64,000 bases of DNA from Nelumbo lutea (GCA_022828595.1 JAKGHH010000006.1:16550499-16614498), one strand, 5' to 3'; counted from the stretch's first letter, positions 1-11,269 are shown. Program-made: numbers and translations. The notes: generated by a model not told the origin, from the sequence alone.

Positions 1-784
1 AGGCCATGGGAAAACTTGATTTTACAGGAAACCATCAGTTGGAATATATGCCAATTGACAAAAACACCCTTGAACTGCTCAAAAGTCCAAGGGTTAAGTG
101 GACTATTTTCTAGGCAACCAACTAGGCAGGTAGTATAGATATGAACATAGAAAACTTAAACACGAGCAAATAATTATTCCCCCTCTATATATTGATATGA
201 TTTTGTAGCCTCTCCTTTCTTTTTTGTCAATAGGAGGGCACGTAGAGTTAAAAATAGTACTTTTTTTCTGCATGTGTGCATCTCTTTTTCTTTGAAAAAG
301 GGATGTATGTTACTGAAGATCTTGTCATTATTTCTGAAAATCAAGTTTAAGTTGTTTACATACATTGAACAAATAATACATTTATTTATTCATTTATTGC
401 ACCTAGGCATGGATTGTCTTGCCTAGGCATCGCTTAGCTGTCTTATCCGTGTATAAATGACTAATTGCTGGCTTTGTATCATGTGTTGGCTCAATCATTT
501 GTTTTGTTGGAAGGGAAAATGCAATACCCCAGTTGTATGAATCTTCTGTACTGCAAAATGATGGCGCGACCAAAGTTGGGGTCTTCTAACCTAGTTTTTT
601 GATGAGCGAAAATTTCAGACTTTCTTTCAGGTTTAGAAAAAAGAAAGAAAGTTCCAACTAATGAAAAATATTCTGAACAAAAACAACATATATTATTTTA
701 TTATTTAATCAAGTGTTATATATTCAATGTATAACTAATTAAAATGGTGGAAAACATGTAATTTCATCTGACAATGTTATAGAA

Positions 785-855
785 TAAATACCTATCCAGG
801 GACCTCATCAGCTTAAGCTGTTAGCTTTTATGCTAGGTCCCTGAATAGGTATTTA
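785..855. repeat. foldback repeat, 21-bp arms
   Basis: The left arm at 785-805 and right arm at 835-855 are reverse complements with one mismatch in 21. The spacer of 29 bases contains a further small palindrome. It could be a miniature foldback transposon. It abuts the next inverted repeat with no gap. Confidence 0.7.
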
Positions 856-964
856 GGCTCAGTTTGGAAGCAGTACAAATGCAAATATGTACAGTGTAAA
901 TACATACAAAATATAAGGTATTGCGCTCTACATATTTGCATTTGTACTCCTTTCAAACTCAGCC
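856..964. repeat. MITE-like inverted repeat, 36-bp arms
   Basis: The left arm at 856-891 and right arm at 929-964 are reverse complements at 33 of 36 positions, with a 37-base centre. The outer ends read GGCTCAGTTTGG and its complement. The length of 109 bp suits a small MITE. No clear target-site duplication was found, so the superfamily is not assigned. Confidence 0.7.
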
Positions 965-1352
965 TTTTTTCTCTAACAGACAATCCAAAGTCCAAAAGTC
1001 TGAGACTATTTGCATGCCAAGTTATTTTGTTTCAAAGGGTAAGATAATCAAATAGGGAGATCCCTTTCTGTGCTAATGTGCCAGGGGTGGTAGCAGCAGT
1101 AACAGCAGGATATTAGGTCATCAGTTAAGTAACCTTTTTACTAATGAATCAACACTTGGAGAAAACACTTGCGAGGTTTCCTATTTCTGTTCAAGGGATA
1201 TCTGCCCCAAAATGTGCTTAAACGCCCATGTTATCAGGCATTCCTTGTTTTGTTTCCTGTACTATTTACTTCATGAATTTCCTTTTCTAGAAGTTTTAGC
1301 AATAAAAAAATGCATCTAATGGTTATTGCGTTATATGGGAAATGGTATGCAG

Positions 1353-1534
1353 TTCACTCATTGCAAGTGGAGGTTGGGGAGCTGAAAGGAAGGCTGACCG
1401 AGGTATTAAGTAATTGTGATGCATTGTGTAAGAGAATTGCTACAGAGGGGCCAGAGTCGCTTCGATCATCCATCAAACCGTTTCCTGCAATAACTGCGGA
1501 TATAGTGCCTAGTCATGACTCTTCTGCTAGTTAA
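1353..1534 (+). CDS. C-terminal exon of an unrecognised gene
   Basis: The open frame from about 1310 to the TAG at 1532-1534 becomes protein-like after an AG acceptor at 1351-1352. The roughly 60 residues after it are rich in Leu, Val, Glu and Lys with heptad-like spacing (SLQVEVGELKGRLTEV), consistent with a short terminal coiled coil. They end in a Ser/Pro/Ala-rich tail. Earlier exons would lie left of the window. I do not recognise the family, and the exact acceptor is inferred, since another AG with a better pyrimidine tract lies near 1290. The coiled-coil reading is inference from composition. A chance open frame is the main alternative. Confidence 0.45.
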
Positions 1535-2243
1535 GCCCAAGTTACCCTGATTTTGGATTTTTGTAAATATTCAACAACCTTCCCACAGGCAACTTCTCTC
1601 CAGTGGATGCATTTTAATATTATTTTTCTTTATTTCTTTATTTTTTTATTTTTTTTTTCTTTTTGTTTAAGCAAAAAAGTATGGGTGGGAGGAGCCGACT
1701 CAATGTCTTCTCAGCTTTGTATTACGTTTGATACCGGAAGTGTCGAGAGATGCAGCATCTAAACCGAATAGTCTGAAACTGCCATGTTAATGTTAAGATG
1801 GACATTTTCTGTGGTTCCAGTGCTAAGAAAAACTGAAATGAAATCACTTTTGTTCCATGTAGCATCCTCGAGCCACCTCATTTTTTGTTCCATGTTAGGT
1901 GGATGTAGTTCTATAATTCTGTTACCCTATTCTGAGTGCAGGCTGCTGTAATTAGGGGTGTTTGTAATTGAATTTGATTCGGTTTGAAAAAGATCATAGG
2001 CCAAATTAATGAACGGCAAATTTCTTAAACTACTCTTATAATTTAGCTAATTGACTAAGCCAAATTAATAAATGGAAAAATTCTTAAACTATCTTTATGA
2101 TTTAGCTAATTGACACTAACTTTATCTTTACTATTTACACATCATCTTAGAATATTCTGAAGAATTTTTAGGATTGTCTAAAACCTCCTTGCCATTAATG
2201 TTGTTGATCGGAAAACAAAAGAGACTATTTTATCCATTATTCC
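1535..2243. other. 3' untranslated region then unassigned DNA
   Basis: The first few hundred bases are probably the 3' UTR of the exon ending at 1534: T-rich, no open frame, with a long pyrimidine run at about 1620-1670. From about 1950 a degenerate sequence containing a near-duplicated segment (1990-2050 and 2055-2115) runs up to the LTR element. No gene seen. Confidence 0.4.
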
Positions 2244-3141
2244 TGATGAGGGCAGATGCGGATTTGGCCTTCCAATGACATTATGGCACATGGCATCTTA
2301 TAACAGCTAGATGACATTTAGACACCACTTAAATGATAATTTGGAGTCTTAGATCTTTGCTTGTTTTTACCTTGACCTGGCGAGGCGACCTCAACCACAA
2401 CTAAAGTTGGCTTGCAGCACCTCGTCCAAGGTCAGCCTGTAGTACCTCGTCATTGATCGAAATGACCTTGACGCGAGGAGCGACCTCCCTTGAGGGCGTG
2501 CCGACTTGACTAAGGTCTAGGTGGCAACCTACGAGACGTGCTCGCCGACAAATTCGGCATGCATATCCTAATACTCCCATGTTTCTCAGAAGTTGGCCCA
2601 TGTACTGAATGTTCCAGATGGTGGTCAACGTGCATGGTAGTTACCTCCAAGGATTTCAGACCGGTTAGGCATGATCTCTTGGAAATCTCAGATGCAGTGC
2701 GTGAAGCCCACACCGAAAAATGCCTACATAAAAGCATTAACCCCAAAGACCCAAGGGGGAAGGTACCCGCGATTATTTGTTCACTAGCATCCTAGCATTC
2801 AAGTATCCAGCTCGCAACCATAATACAATACTAACTTAAGCATCGGAGCGACCTCGCTAGGTTAACCACCCCGGGTCCTGTAACACCGATTCCTTGAAGG
2901 TCTCTCTAAAAAGCTACACAGCTCGGCAACCAACCTAGCTCGGCACCCGATCGACCGCCTAGCTCTGCCAAGCCAGCTCGACATCCAAGTTTTCATCCAA
3001 CAGAAATCATACAGTTCGACTTCCGAGTCATCAGCCACTAGGAAATAGCTAGACGACCAGAGAGTAGTCAAATCGTGCACCATCAGTCAGCATCTGAATC
3101 ACCCACCAATGAGTGGGGTGTTGCCAAAAAACCCTTCATCA
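2244..3141 (+). repeat. 5' LTR of the non-autonomous element
   Basis: The LTR is 898 bp, with TG at its start and CA at its end, and matches 5119-5969 along its length. Alignable landmarks include the segment around 2270-2330 and its partner at 5140-5200. Divergence is visible as scattered substitutions and short indels, so the insertion is old. Confidence 0.85.
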
Positions 3142-3143
3142 AT

Positions 3144-3160
3144 TGGCATCGTCTGTGGGA
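3144..3160 (+). other. primer-binding site of the 2244-5969 element
   Basis: TGGCATCGTCTGTGGGA lies two bases after the LTR end, the expected place for the tRNA primer site. It resembles the TGGCGCCGTCTGTGGGA form common in plant gypsy elements. Two of the expected bases differ. Confidence 0.7.
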
Positions 3161-4159
3161 AACGCTACAAGAAGCTAAGTTCTCACCTCTAAAAAGCTAA
3201 GTCCTTATTTTCCAGAAAGTTAAGATCTCACCTTTTAGAAATTAAAGTTCTCACTTTCTAATTTCCATTTTTTATGAACTCAAAGGCACTTTTGAGCAGC
3301 ATCAACACCCAGAACGAATACCGATTATTGGGAGGCAAAAACATCTGTGATGAACCTGAAGAATTCCTCTGTAACAATCAGACAAGCTCAAGCCGAACTT
3401 GGCATCCCCAGTGCCCTAAATAAAAACCCCACTACTGCATGTGAACGCCCCTCTCCTCGTGGTAGAGCCATTAGTATTTCCCACCAAGATCAAAGCACGA
3501 CAGTTCCATAAGATGAAGCATGAATTTCCAGATGTGAGCATGAGAGTAGCTCGACGTATTCATGTCGATGCAGAATAGGTAGCAGCAAATCGACCTTAAC
3601 AACTAGTAGCTTGGCAACAGGCACCTTGGAGTAAGGTTGTCCCCGCAGGTCGAGCTAGTCATGGTTCCCGCAGGAAGTTGGTGGCCAACAGACTAAGCGG
3701 CTCTACCGACTTTATTTCAGTCTGGATAAGCCTCATCAGTCCTCTTCGCGAGGTCTCCCCTACAGATTGAACCCTTCGAGGCTCCCACGGGAGTTAACGG
3801 CCTACGAATTATGCGAATGCCCTTGCCGGTCGAGCCCCTCAAGGCTTTTGAATGAGTTAGCAACCTACAGTTAGTAGAGCTGCCCCCGCAGGTCGAGCTC
3901 CTTGTGGCTTGTCATAGGAGTGGACGACCGGCGCCATTACGAGGCTGATGCAGTGCAGTCGTGGCCCCAAACTACCGACTCACACCGACAACAACATTAT
4001 GCCCTCATAAGGGGGGGGGTAGAACATGTACACCATGGTCTCTTCAGCACTCACCTAGGAAGATAATCCCACGGGATGACGTAGAAGCAGCCATATGAGA
4101 AGTTATTACAGAATGGCCACCCGCGTAGGCAAAAAGGTTAGCCTGCACATTGGCCAAAT

Positions 4160-4445
4160 AATATTAAGGAGAGTGGACTACGAAATCGCTCCCTAAGCCT
4201 AAGGGCTAAGGTGTCGAGCTGATAAAGACCTTGGCACGACCTGAGACCTAGTCGCCTCTTCGGCATGGGCAAAGTCAAGAATAAGGAAAGTGGACTACGA
4301 GTTGCTCCCTAGGCCTAAGGGTTAAAGTGGCGAGCTAATAGAAGAACTCGGCACCACACAAAACCTAGTTGCTTCGGCATGGGCAACCTAAACCCCAGTC
4401 ACTTCAGCAGGGGTAACCTAAACCCCAGTTGCCTCTCTGGCATGG
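4160..4445 (+). repeat. degenerate tandem repeats inside the element
   Basis: A unit of about 115 bases starting near AGTGGACTACGA (4173 and 4280) is repeated with substitutions. It is followed by shorter units built on CCTAAACCCCAGT (about 4388 and 4418) and GGCATGGGCAA. Such arrays are common near the 3' side of plant gypsy-like elements. Confidence 0.6.
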
Positions 4446-5118
4446 GCGAAATGAAAAAGTAGTTTGCGTTCATCGGTGTGCAAACATATCGGATACATTC
4501 CCTACAATGTTCGCACCCCTCGGCTTACAACGACCTCGGATTATTCCTAACTATGCCCAGCCCACCAGTTTGGCACCTCAGGTGAATCCACACTTAACTC
4601 GGAACAAATGAAAGACTAGTTCGCTTTCAGCATCATGACAGACACAAACTTGGCTGATTTCTTCACGGTCGACCTCCACCTTGGTTCTTAGCTCCGCATC
4701 GAACTCGCTGGCTACTCTTTTGTGAACCAGCTTGAGAAACACTACGTCAAAGTCTACCTAGGTGGAAAGACCTAATAAAACAACCACACAGAACCCCTTC
4801 TTGAGGATGGCATGATGAGCTTCACTCTTGAGGTATTTAGTTGGACTATAGAACCCCTTGATGGTAGCATCCCTAATAAGGTAAATGCCCTTGGGGTACC
4901 TACTCCACCTCTCCTGGAGTGGATGAATTCGCTCTCGTGCCCTGATAATCAAAACAGTGAGGTCCTACGTAAGGCTACAAACACTTGGACTCTTCCAACC
5001 TAAGAAGAAAATTGGACTGACGCTTATGACTATGAGCTTATTGAATCAGTCATTTCGGGCCAAAAGGAGCGATCTACTCCCTTCTCCAAGCTACTTTCAG
5101 CTCGGGGGTGGGGGCAAT

Positions 5119-5969
5119 TGATGAGGGTGAATTTGGCCCTCCAATGACATTGTGACACATGGCATCTCAGAACAGTTAGATGACACCTAGACACCACCTA
5201 AGTAATGATTTGGAGTCCCAGATTGCGGCTTGTCTTTACCCCGACCTGGCAACCTCGTCCAAGGTCAGCCTATAGCACCTCGTCACCGGCCGAAGTGACC
5301 TCGACGCAAGGAGTGACCTCCCTCGAGGGTATGCTGGCTTGACTGAGGTCCAGGTGGCGACCTGCGAGATGTGCTCGCCGACAAATTCGGCACGCATATA
5401 CCGATTCTCCCATGTTTCCTGGAAGTTGGCCCACGTACCGAATGTTCCAAAGGGTGGTCAACATGCATGGTGGTTACCTTCGAGGATTTTGGACCAGTTA
5501 GGCATGAACTCCGGGAAATCTTGGATGCAGTGCGTGAGGCCCACACTAAACAATGCCTATACAAAGGCACCAACCCCAAAGCCCAAGGGGGAAGGTACAC
5601 ATGATTATTTGCTCACTAGCATCCTAGCATTTAAGTATTCAACTCACAACCATAATGCAGTACTAACTTAAGCATTGGAGTGACCTCGCCAAGTTAGCCA
5701 CCCCGGGTCCTCTGACACCGATTCCTTGCAGGTCTCTCTAAAATGCTACACAGCTCGGCAATCAGCCTAGCTCAGCACTTGGTCAACCGCCTAGCTCTGC
5801 CAAGCCAGCTCAGCATCCAAGTTTTCATCCAACGAAAATCCTACAATTCAACTTCCAAGTTATCAACCACTGGGAAATAGCCAGACGACTAGAAAGTAGT
5901 CAAATCGTGCACCATCAGTCAACATCTGAGTCACTAGTGAACAGGGTGCTACCAAAATACCCTTCATCA
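5119..5969 (+). repeat. 3' LTR of the non-autonomous element
   Basis: The LTR is 851 bp and homologous to 2244-3141. It is preceded by the purine tract CTCGGGGGTGGGGG and followed by ATTCT, the right half of the target duplication. Confidence 0.85.
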
Positions 5970-6088
5970 ATTCTCCTTCAAATTTTCAAAATGAATCAAG
6001 AAAAAGGGAGATAGAGTACAAATAGAGAGGGGGAAGGAGTGTGTAACGATGGTGCAACCATTGCTGGTGGACGATAAAATAGGGGAGC

Positions 6089-6233
6089 TAAAAATAAAAA
6101 ATCAGAATGAAGATTTTCGCATTAAATCATTAGACATCAACACAAGTTGGACAACTATCAATGCAACTTGGACAATTTTGGTCACACCATTAGAGTTTGT
6201 TACAATTGTCTTTATTTATAACACCCCCTCAAG
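6089..6233 (-). repeat. 3' LTR of copia A
   Basis: The LTR is about 145 bp. On the minus strand it begins TGTTATAAATAAAG directly after the polypurine tract. It matches 15687-15816 over about 125 bases, apart from an insertion of about 20 bases in the latter. The outer end is slightly degraded (TA instead of TG on the plus strand at 6089). Confidence 0.75.
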
Positions 6234-6315
6234 TTGGAGCATGTGTGATGCCCAATTTGCCCAATAACAATGAAAACTGATCAACACCCAAAACTTTTTT
6301 GAGGAGATTAGCTAG

Positions 6316-6669
6316 TTAAGACTTGGTAACAAAATGATGAAGTTCAATTTCTTTGTTTTGTACATGTTCACGTGCGAAGTGGCTATCAATATTGATGTAT
6401 TTCGTACATTTATGGAAGATGGCATTAGTGGCAATGTAAATGGCAGCCTTACTATCACAAAGTAATTGCATAGGCCAATCAAGAGGTAAGTCAAGATCAT
6501 GAAGAACTCGTTGGAGCCACAATAGCTCACTTGTGGCTACAGCCATGGCTCGATATTCTGCCTTAGGAGATGAGCAAGAAATGGTTGTCTGCTTCTTTGT
6601 TTTCCAAGAAAGGAGTGAAAAATCAAGCATTTCACATACCCAGTTGTGGACCACCATGTAAGAGGTCAT
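6316..6669 (-). pseudogene. copia A RNase H domain
   Basis: The 117-residue frame shows Ty1/copia RNase H landmarks: WKTKKQTTISCSSPKAEYRAM, where the family has S-S-x-EAEYRA, so the first Glu is Lys. These are followed by WLQRVLHDL, LLCDSKAAIYIA with the catalytic Asp, and HFAREHV. The nearby frame at 6312-6530 is a shadow. It is separated from its own reverse transcriptase by the solo LTR at 6853-7733. Because the element is broken elsewhere, this cannot act as part of an intact polyprotein. Confidence 0.8.
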
Positions 6670-6852
6670 GCAGCCCAGTTAGAATCACAGTAACTGCAAA
6701 TAACTAAGTCATTGACTGTGGAGAATAAAATACCTTGACTAGTATTTGATTTAATGTAGCATAGGATTCGCTTGGCCGCTTGCATGTGTTCCTCATGTAC
6801 ATAGTTCATGAATTGAGTGAGGGTATGCATAGGATAGCTCAAATTAGGTCAT

Positions 6853-7733
6853 TGATGAAGGGTTTTTTGGTAGCACTCCACTCATCGGTGAATCGGATAC
6901 TGACTAATGGTGTGCAATTTGACTACTCTCTGGTCGTCTGGCTATTTCCCAGTGGCTGATGATTCGGAAGTCAAGTTGTAGGATTTCTGTAGGATGAGAA
7001 CTTGGATACCGAGCTGGCTTGGCAGAGCTAGGTAGTTGATCGGGTGCCGAGCTAGGTTGATTGCCGAGCTGTGTAACTTTTTAGAGAGATGCAAGGAATC
7101 GGTGTCAAAGAACCCAAGGTGGCTAACCAGACGAGGTTACACCAATGCTTAAGTTAGTATTGTATTATGGTTGCGAGTTGAATACTTGAATGCTAGGATG
7201 CTAGTGAGCAAATAATCGCGTGTGCCTTCCCCCTTGGGTCTTTGGAGTTGGTGCCTTTATATAGGCATCGTTCGGTGTGGGCCTCACACACTGCATCCGA
7301 GATTTCAAGGAGGTTGTGCCTAACCGGTTCGAAATCCTCGGAGGTAACCACCATGCATGTTGACTACCCTCTAGAACATTCGGTATGTGGACCAACTTCC
7401 AAGAAACGTGGGAGTGTTAGGATATGCAAGTCGAATTTGTTGGCGAGCACGTCTCGCAAGTCGCCACCTGGACCTCAGTCGAGCTAGCACGCCCTCAAGG
7501 GAGGTCGCTCCTTGCATCGAGGTCACTTTGGCTGGTGACGAGGTGCTGCAAGCCGACCTAAGTTGTAGTCAAGGTCACCAAGTCGGCGATAAAGGCAAGT
7601 CGTCAGGTTGGGGTAAAGATGAGCCGCGATCTGGGACTCCAAATCATCACTTAGGTGATGTCTAGGTGTCATCTACCTGTTCTGAGATGCCATGTGTCAT
7701 AATGTCATTGGAGGGCCAAATCCACCCTCATTG
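6853..7733 (-). mobile_element. solo LTR of the 2244-5969 family, inside copia A
   Basis: This 881-bp stretch is the reverse complement of the LTRs at 2244-3141 and 5119-5969. It starts TGATGAAGGG and ends CACCCTCATTG, where the family would end CATCA. Flanks GTCAT (6848-6852) and GTCGT (7734-7738) match at four of five bases, so a target duplication is likely. A lone LTR without internal sequence is the usual product of LTR-LTR recombination. It splits copia A between reverse transcriptase and RNase H. Confidence 0.85.
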
Positions 7734-7739
7734 GTCGTG

Positions 7740-8690
7740 TTGTGGTTAAATAAACCAATTGACTTATTAGGTGCCTGTGTTGGGCCAGATCAACAAGCAA
7801 TGGGCTATCCATGTTAACAAAATGTCGATGTTGTTCCATTGGGTGTGAGACTAGTTTGCAGTTAAGCATTCCTATTTCAGTCAAGATATCTAAAACATAC
7901 TTCTGCTAGCATACAAAGATCCCCGAGGATGATGTAGAAATTTCAAAGCCCAAAAAATATCGAAGTAGGCCCAAATCTTTCAAGTGGAAGCAGTCATGCA
8001 AATAAGCCTTGAGAGAACTGATTCAAGTAACACCATCCCATGTGATGACCAAGTCATCAACGTACACAAGAATTGCAACATATGATCTTTCCATCTTGGA
8101 TGCAAATAAGGAATAGTCAGCCACTGATTGTACAAAACCAATATGCTTGAGTGTAGCTGCAAAATTTTCAAACCAACATCGGGATGCTTGCTTGAGGCCA
8201 TACAATGATTTGTGGAGCTTCCAAACCTTATTTTTCTCATGTTTAGGAAATCCAAGAGAATGGACATATAAACATCTTCATTCAGGCTGCCGTTTAGAAA
8301 GGTGTTATTAACGTCTAACTAGTGGAGTTCCCAACCCTGAACTACAGCAAGGGCAAGCAAACAACAGAGTGTGACAAGTTTGTCCACGGGAGCATATGTG
8401 TCATGATAGTCGTACCCTTCTACTTGACTATACCCCTTAGCTACTAATTGCACCTTATAACGCTTAATAGTGCCATTAGCCCAATATTTAAGCTTATAGA
8501 CCCACTTAGAACCATCAACTGCTTTCTAGGTGGAAGATGTACAATTAACCATGTATGGTTTCCTTCAAGCGCAACAATTTCTTCATGCATAGCATTGTGC
8601 CAATTTGAGTCTTTGGCTACTTGTGAATATGTAGTGGGTTCAATAAGGGATTAGGCTGACAAGTGACAGATGAAGATAGTGAAGTGGGAA
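7740..8690 (-). pseudogene. copia A reverse transcriptase
   Basis: On the minus strand, 8205-8023 encodes YGLKQASRCWFENF and then YVDDLVIT, the active-site box of Ty1/copia reverse transcriptases. Sequence up to about 8690 gives the N-terminal part, and 7740-7980 the C-terminal part, in shifted frames. Stops and frameshifts make it non-functional. The upstream end meets copia B at its GATAT duplication. Confidence 0.8.
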
Positions 8691-8702
8691 ATTGGTAGAT
8701 AT

Positions 8703-8955
8703 TGTTAGGATATTTGGTGACTAAAGTCAATTTGACTTAGTCCATCTTAGTTGTTACTTCTGTTAATAATTTCCTGGTTTGAAAGATTTTATCTTAGCTT
8801 AGATTCCTGTAACAGATTGACCATGTCTTTAGGCTCTGTTTTCGCAATTTTGTTTTTGTAAGGCTTGTATAAAGTCACATTATCTTTCATTCAATAAATA
8901 TGCTTTTGAGCTTCCAGTTATCTATATTTTTTGTTTAAAACTTGAGAGTACAACA
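8703..8955 (+). repeat. 5' LTR of copia B
   Basis: The LTR is 253 bp and nearly identical to the 3' LTR, apart from about 61 bases present only here (roughly 8782-8842) and a 4-base difference near the start. A CAATAAATATGC segment near 8893 may be part of the poly(A) signal region. Confidence 0.95.
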
Positions 8956-8958
8956 ATC

Positions 8959-8970
8959 TGGTATCAGAGC
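8959..8970 (+). other. initiator tRNA-Met primer-binding site of copia B
   Basis: TGGTATCAGAGC starts three bases after the LTR end. This is the classic plant copia primer site, complementary to the 3' end of initiator tRNA-Met. Confidence 0.95.
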
Positions 8971-9054
8971 CTAGTTGAGTGAAGTTAGGAACTACAGTAT
9001 CCTAATAAGAGAGAAGAGTGAAACACTTGGTGAGAACGAGTGGAACACCTTGCG

Positions 9055-9728
9055 ATGGCAACAGATAAATACATCCAAATTGCTATTCCGTAGTTTGATG
9101 ATCGCTACAACCATTGGGCTATGCGCATGGAGAATCTTCTCCGATCCAAACAGTATTGGCACTTGGTAGAATCAGGAATTCCTATAGTAGAAGATGGAGC
9201 TGTGCAAACAGAGGCACAAAGAGAAACAATGGAGACGCTGCGACTCACGGACCTAAAGGTGAAAAATGATCTTTTCCATGCTATTGATCGCACTATCATG
9301 GAGACAATCCTTGACAAAGGGAGTTTAAAGAGCATATGGGACTCTATGAAACAAAAATACTAGGGGTCAACACGAGTCAAGAGAGCTCAATTGCAAGCTT
9401 TGAGAAGAGAATTTGAGGTGTTGCAGATGAAAGAAGGGGAGATGGTGGACGAATACTTTGCTCGGACACTGACTACTGTTAATTGATTACTTCTAGATTT
9501 GATTATGTGGTATGTTCGATAGAGGAGTCTAATGATTTGAGCAAACTTACCATAGATGAGCTTCAAAGTAGCTTACTTGTTCATGAACAAAGAATGAACA
9601 GTCATAATAGAGGTGATGAACAAGCTTTGAATGTCTCATATGAAGGAGGAAGAGGCAGAGGCTGAGGTGGTCGAAGTGCATCTCGAGGTCATGGAAGAGG
9701 TCGAGGCAGACAGGGATTTAACAAAGCT
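9055..9728 (+). pseudogene. copia B gag (capsid), broken
   Basis: The frame opens at the ATG at 9055 (MATDKYIQIAIP), 85 bases after the primer site, as expected for gag. Landmarks are YNHWAMRMENLLRSKQYW and DLKVKNDLFHAID, typical of the UBN2/copia gag family. It has a TAG at codon 13, a TAG at 9361, a frameshift near 9480 and a TGA at 9663. The three in-frame stops look like single-base changes from sense codons. The basic Gly/Arg-rich stretch at about 9640-9720 precedes the zinc knuckle. Confidence 0.85.
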
Positions 9729-9731
9729 TTT

Positions 9732-10232
9732 ATGGAGTGCTACAAGTGCCACAACCTAGGACACTTCCAATACGAATGTCTTAATTGGGAAAAAGGAGCT
9801 TATTATGCCGAGTTAGATGAAGAAATGTTGCTGATGGCTCAAATGGATCTTCACAACTCTAAGACAGGAACGATGTGGTTCTTGGACTCCGGTTGCAGCA
9901 ACCATATGACTGGAGATAGCCAATGGTTTCTCCATCTAGATGAATCTTTTAGGCAGGTTGTGAAACTCGGCAATAACACCAAAATGGTAGTAATGGGGAA
10001 GGGAAGCATCAAGCCGCGAGTCAATGGCACAAGTCAGGTAATTACTGAAGTATTTTATTGTCCTAAGCTTAAAAGTAGTCTTCTTAGTATTGATCAGCTA
10101 CAGGAACGCAATCTAGCTATTCTAATGCAGCATGGAGAATGCAAGATTTATCATCATGAACGAGGGTTGATTATGCAAATTCAAATGTCTGTTAATCGGA
10201 TGTTTATTCTTCTTGCTAAAATTGGAACATAA
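9732..10232 (+). pseudogene. copia B nucleocapsid zinc knuckle and aspartic protease
   Basis: The 166-residue frame begins with a CCHC knuckle (CYKCHNLGHFQYEC, residues 3-16), which binds RNA in gag. Around residue 50 comes WFLDSGCSNHM, the D-S-G active site of the retroviral-type aspartic protease. The C-terminal part (PKLKSSLLSIDQLQE) matches the region before the integrase. A stop at 10230 and a one-base shift separate it from the integrase frame. Confidence 0.85.
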
Positions 10233-10261
10233 GTAGACCAAGCTCAAGTTCCTGTCCCTGC

Positions 10262-11269
10262 ATGCAGATCACATCCGAAGATCAAACTGACTTGTGGCAC
10301 CATAGATTTGGGCACTTAAATTTCAAGGGCTTAAGAACCCTATCCTACAAGCAGATGGTAACGGGCATGCCTCCTCTCAATAGTTCATCTGCAGTATGCA
10401 CAGTCTGTATGATAGGCAAGCAGCACCGAGAAACCATTCCTACAAGGAGTTTGTGGAGAGCTACAAAGAAGCTGCAACTTGTACATGCCAATATCTGTGG
10501 TCCCATCACACCTGAATCAAACAACCATAAAAGGTATATACTCACATTTATTGATGATTATAGCAAAAAGCTATGGGCTTATTTTTTGAATCTCAAGTCA
10601 GAAGCATTTATTGTATTCAAAAAATTCAAGAGTCTAGTAGAAAAAGAAACTAGAAATGTTATATGTTGTCTTCGAACTGACCGGGGTGGAGAGTTCACCT
10701 CACTTGAATTCAATGAGTATTGCAGCTCAAATGGTATTGCTAGACAACTCACCGTAGCCTACACCCCACAACAAAATGGGGTCGCAGAACGGAAGAACTG
10801 GACGATCATGAACATGGTATGATGAATGCTAACGGAGAAGCTCGTCCCTAAAGAATTTTGGCCGGAAGCTGTCAATTGGGTTGTTCACTTGCTCAACTGA
10901 TGTCCTACTCTTGCTGTAAAAGATAAGACACCAAAGGAAGCATGGTCTGGCTTCAAACCTTCAGTGGCGCACTTTAAGGTGTTTGGATGCATTGGACATG
11001 TGCATATCCCCGACAATAATAGACAGAAGCTTGATGACAAAAGTCTCCAGTGTGTCTTCTTAGGCTTAAGCCAGGAATCTAAAGCCTATAGGATGTATGA
11101 TCCTGTGTCAAAGAATATAATTATAAGCAGAGATGTGGTGTTTGAAGAGGACAAGAAGTGGGAATGGAGTAAAACAACTAAAGGATCTAGCTGTGCGGAT
11201 CTTGAATGGGGAGATGAAGATGGGTCACAAGAGCATGATGAAAAACACGTACATGAAGAAGAAGAGTAG
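10262..11269 (+). pseudogene. copia B integrase, broken and active-site mutated
   Basis: The GAG-pre-integrase segment (HHRFGHLNFKGL ... CTVCMIGKQHRE) provides the zinc-binding H-H-C-C set. The catalytic core follows: the first Asp of the D-D-E triad is Asn (LVHANICGP; the family has HADICGP), the second is present (RTDRGGEF), and the Glu is present (GVAERKN). The frame breaks at 10820 and resumes at 10964-11269 with the C-terminal SH3-like region (FKVFGC, KLDDKS, FLGL) and an acidic linker. Integration activity is therefore lost. Confidence 0.85.

Larger units (their letters stand above)
1..1352. other. intron or flanking DNA upstream of a terminal exon
   Basis: I see no supported coding sequence here. 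Open frames are short and low in complexity. If the exon at 1353 is real, much of this stretch is probably the last intron of a plus-strand gene that begins left of the window. It contains two adjacent hairpin-forming inverted repeats (785-855 and 856-964), listed separately. Confidence 0.4.
2244..5969 (+). mobile_element. non-autonomous LTR retrotransposon (LARD-like)
   Basis: Two direct LTRs, 2244-3141 and 5119-5969, begin TGATGAGGG and end CCTTCATCA. They flank about 2 kb with no gag, protease, integrase or reverse transcriptase frame. Just inside the left LTR, 3144-3160 starts TGGCATCGTCTGTGGGA, which fits the usual gypsy-type primer-binding site. Just before the right LTR is a purine tract (about 5101-5115). 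The flanks are ATTCC (2239-2243) and ATTCT (5970-5974), a near-perfect 5-bp target duplication. Replication would have depended on an autonomous relative. Assignment to the gypsy side is inferred from the primer site and GC-rich internal style. A solo LTR of the same family lies at 6853-7733. Confidence 0.85.
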
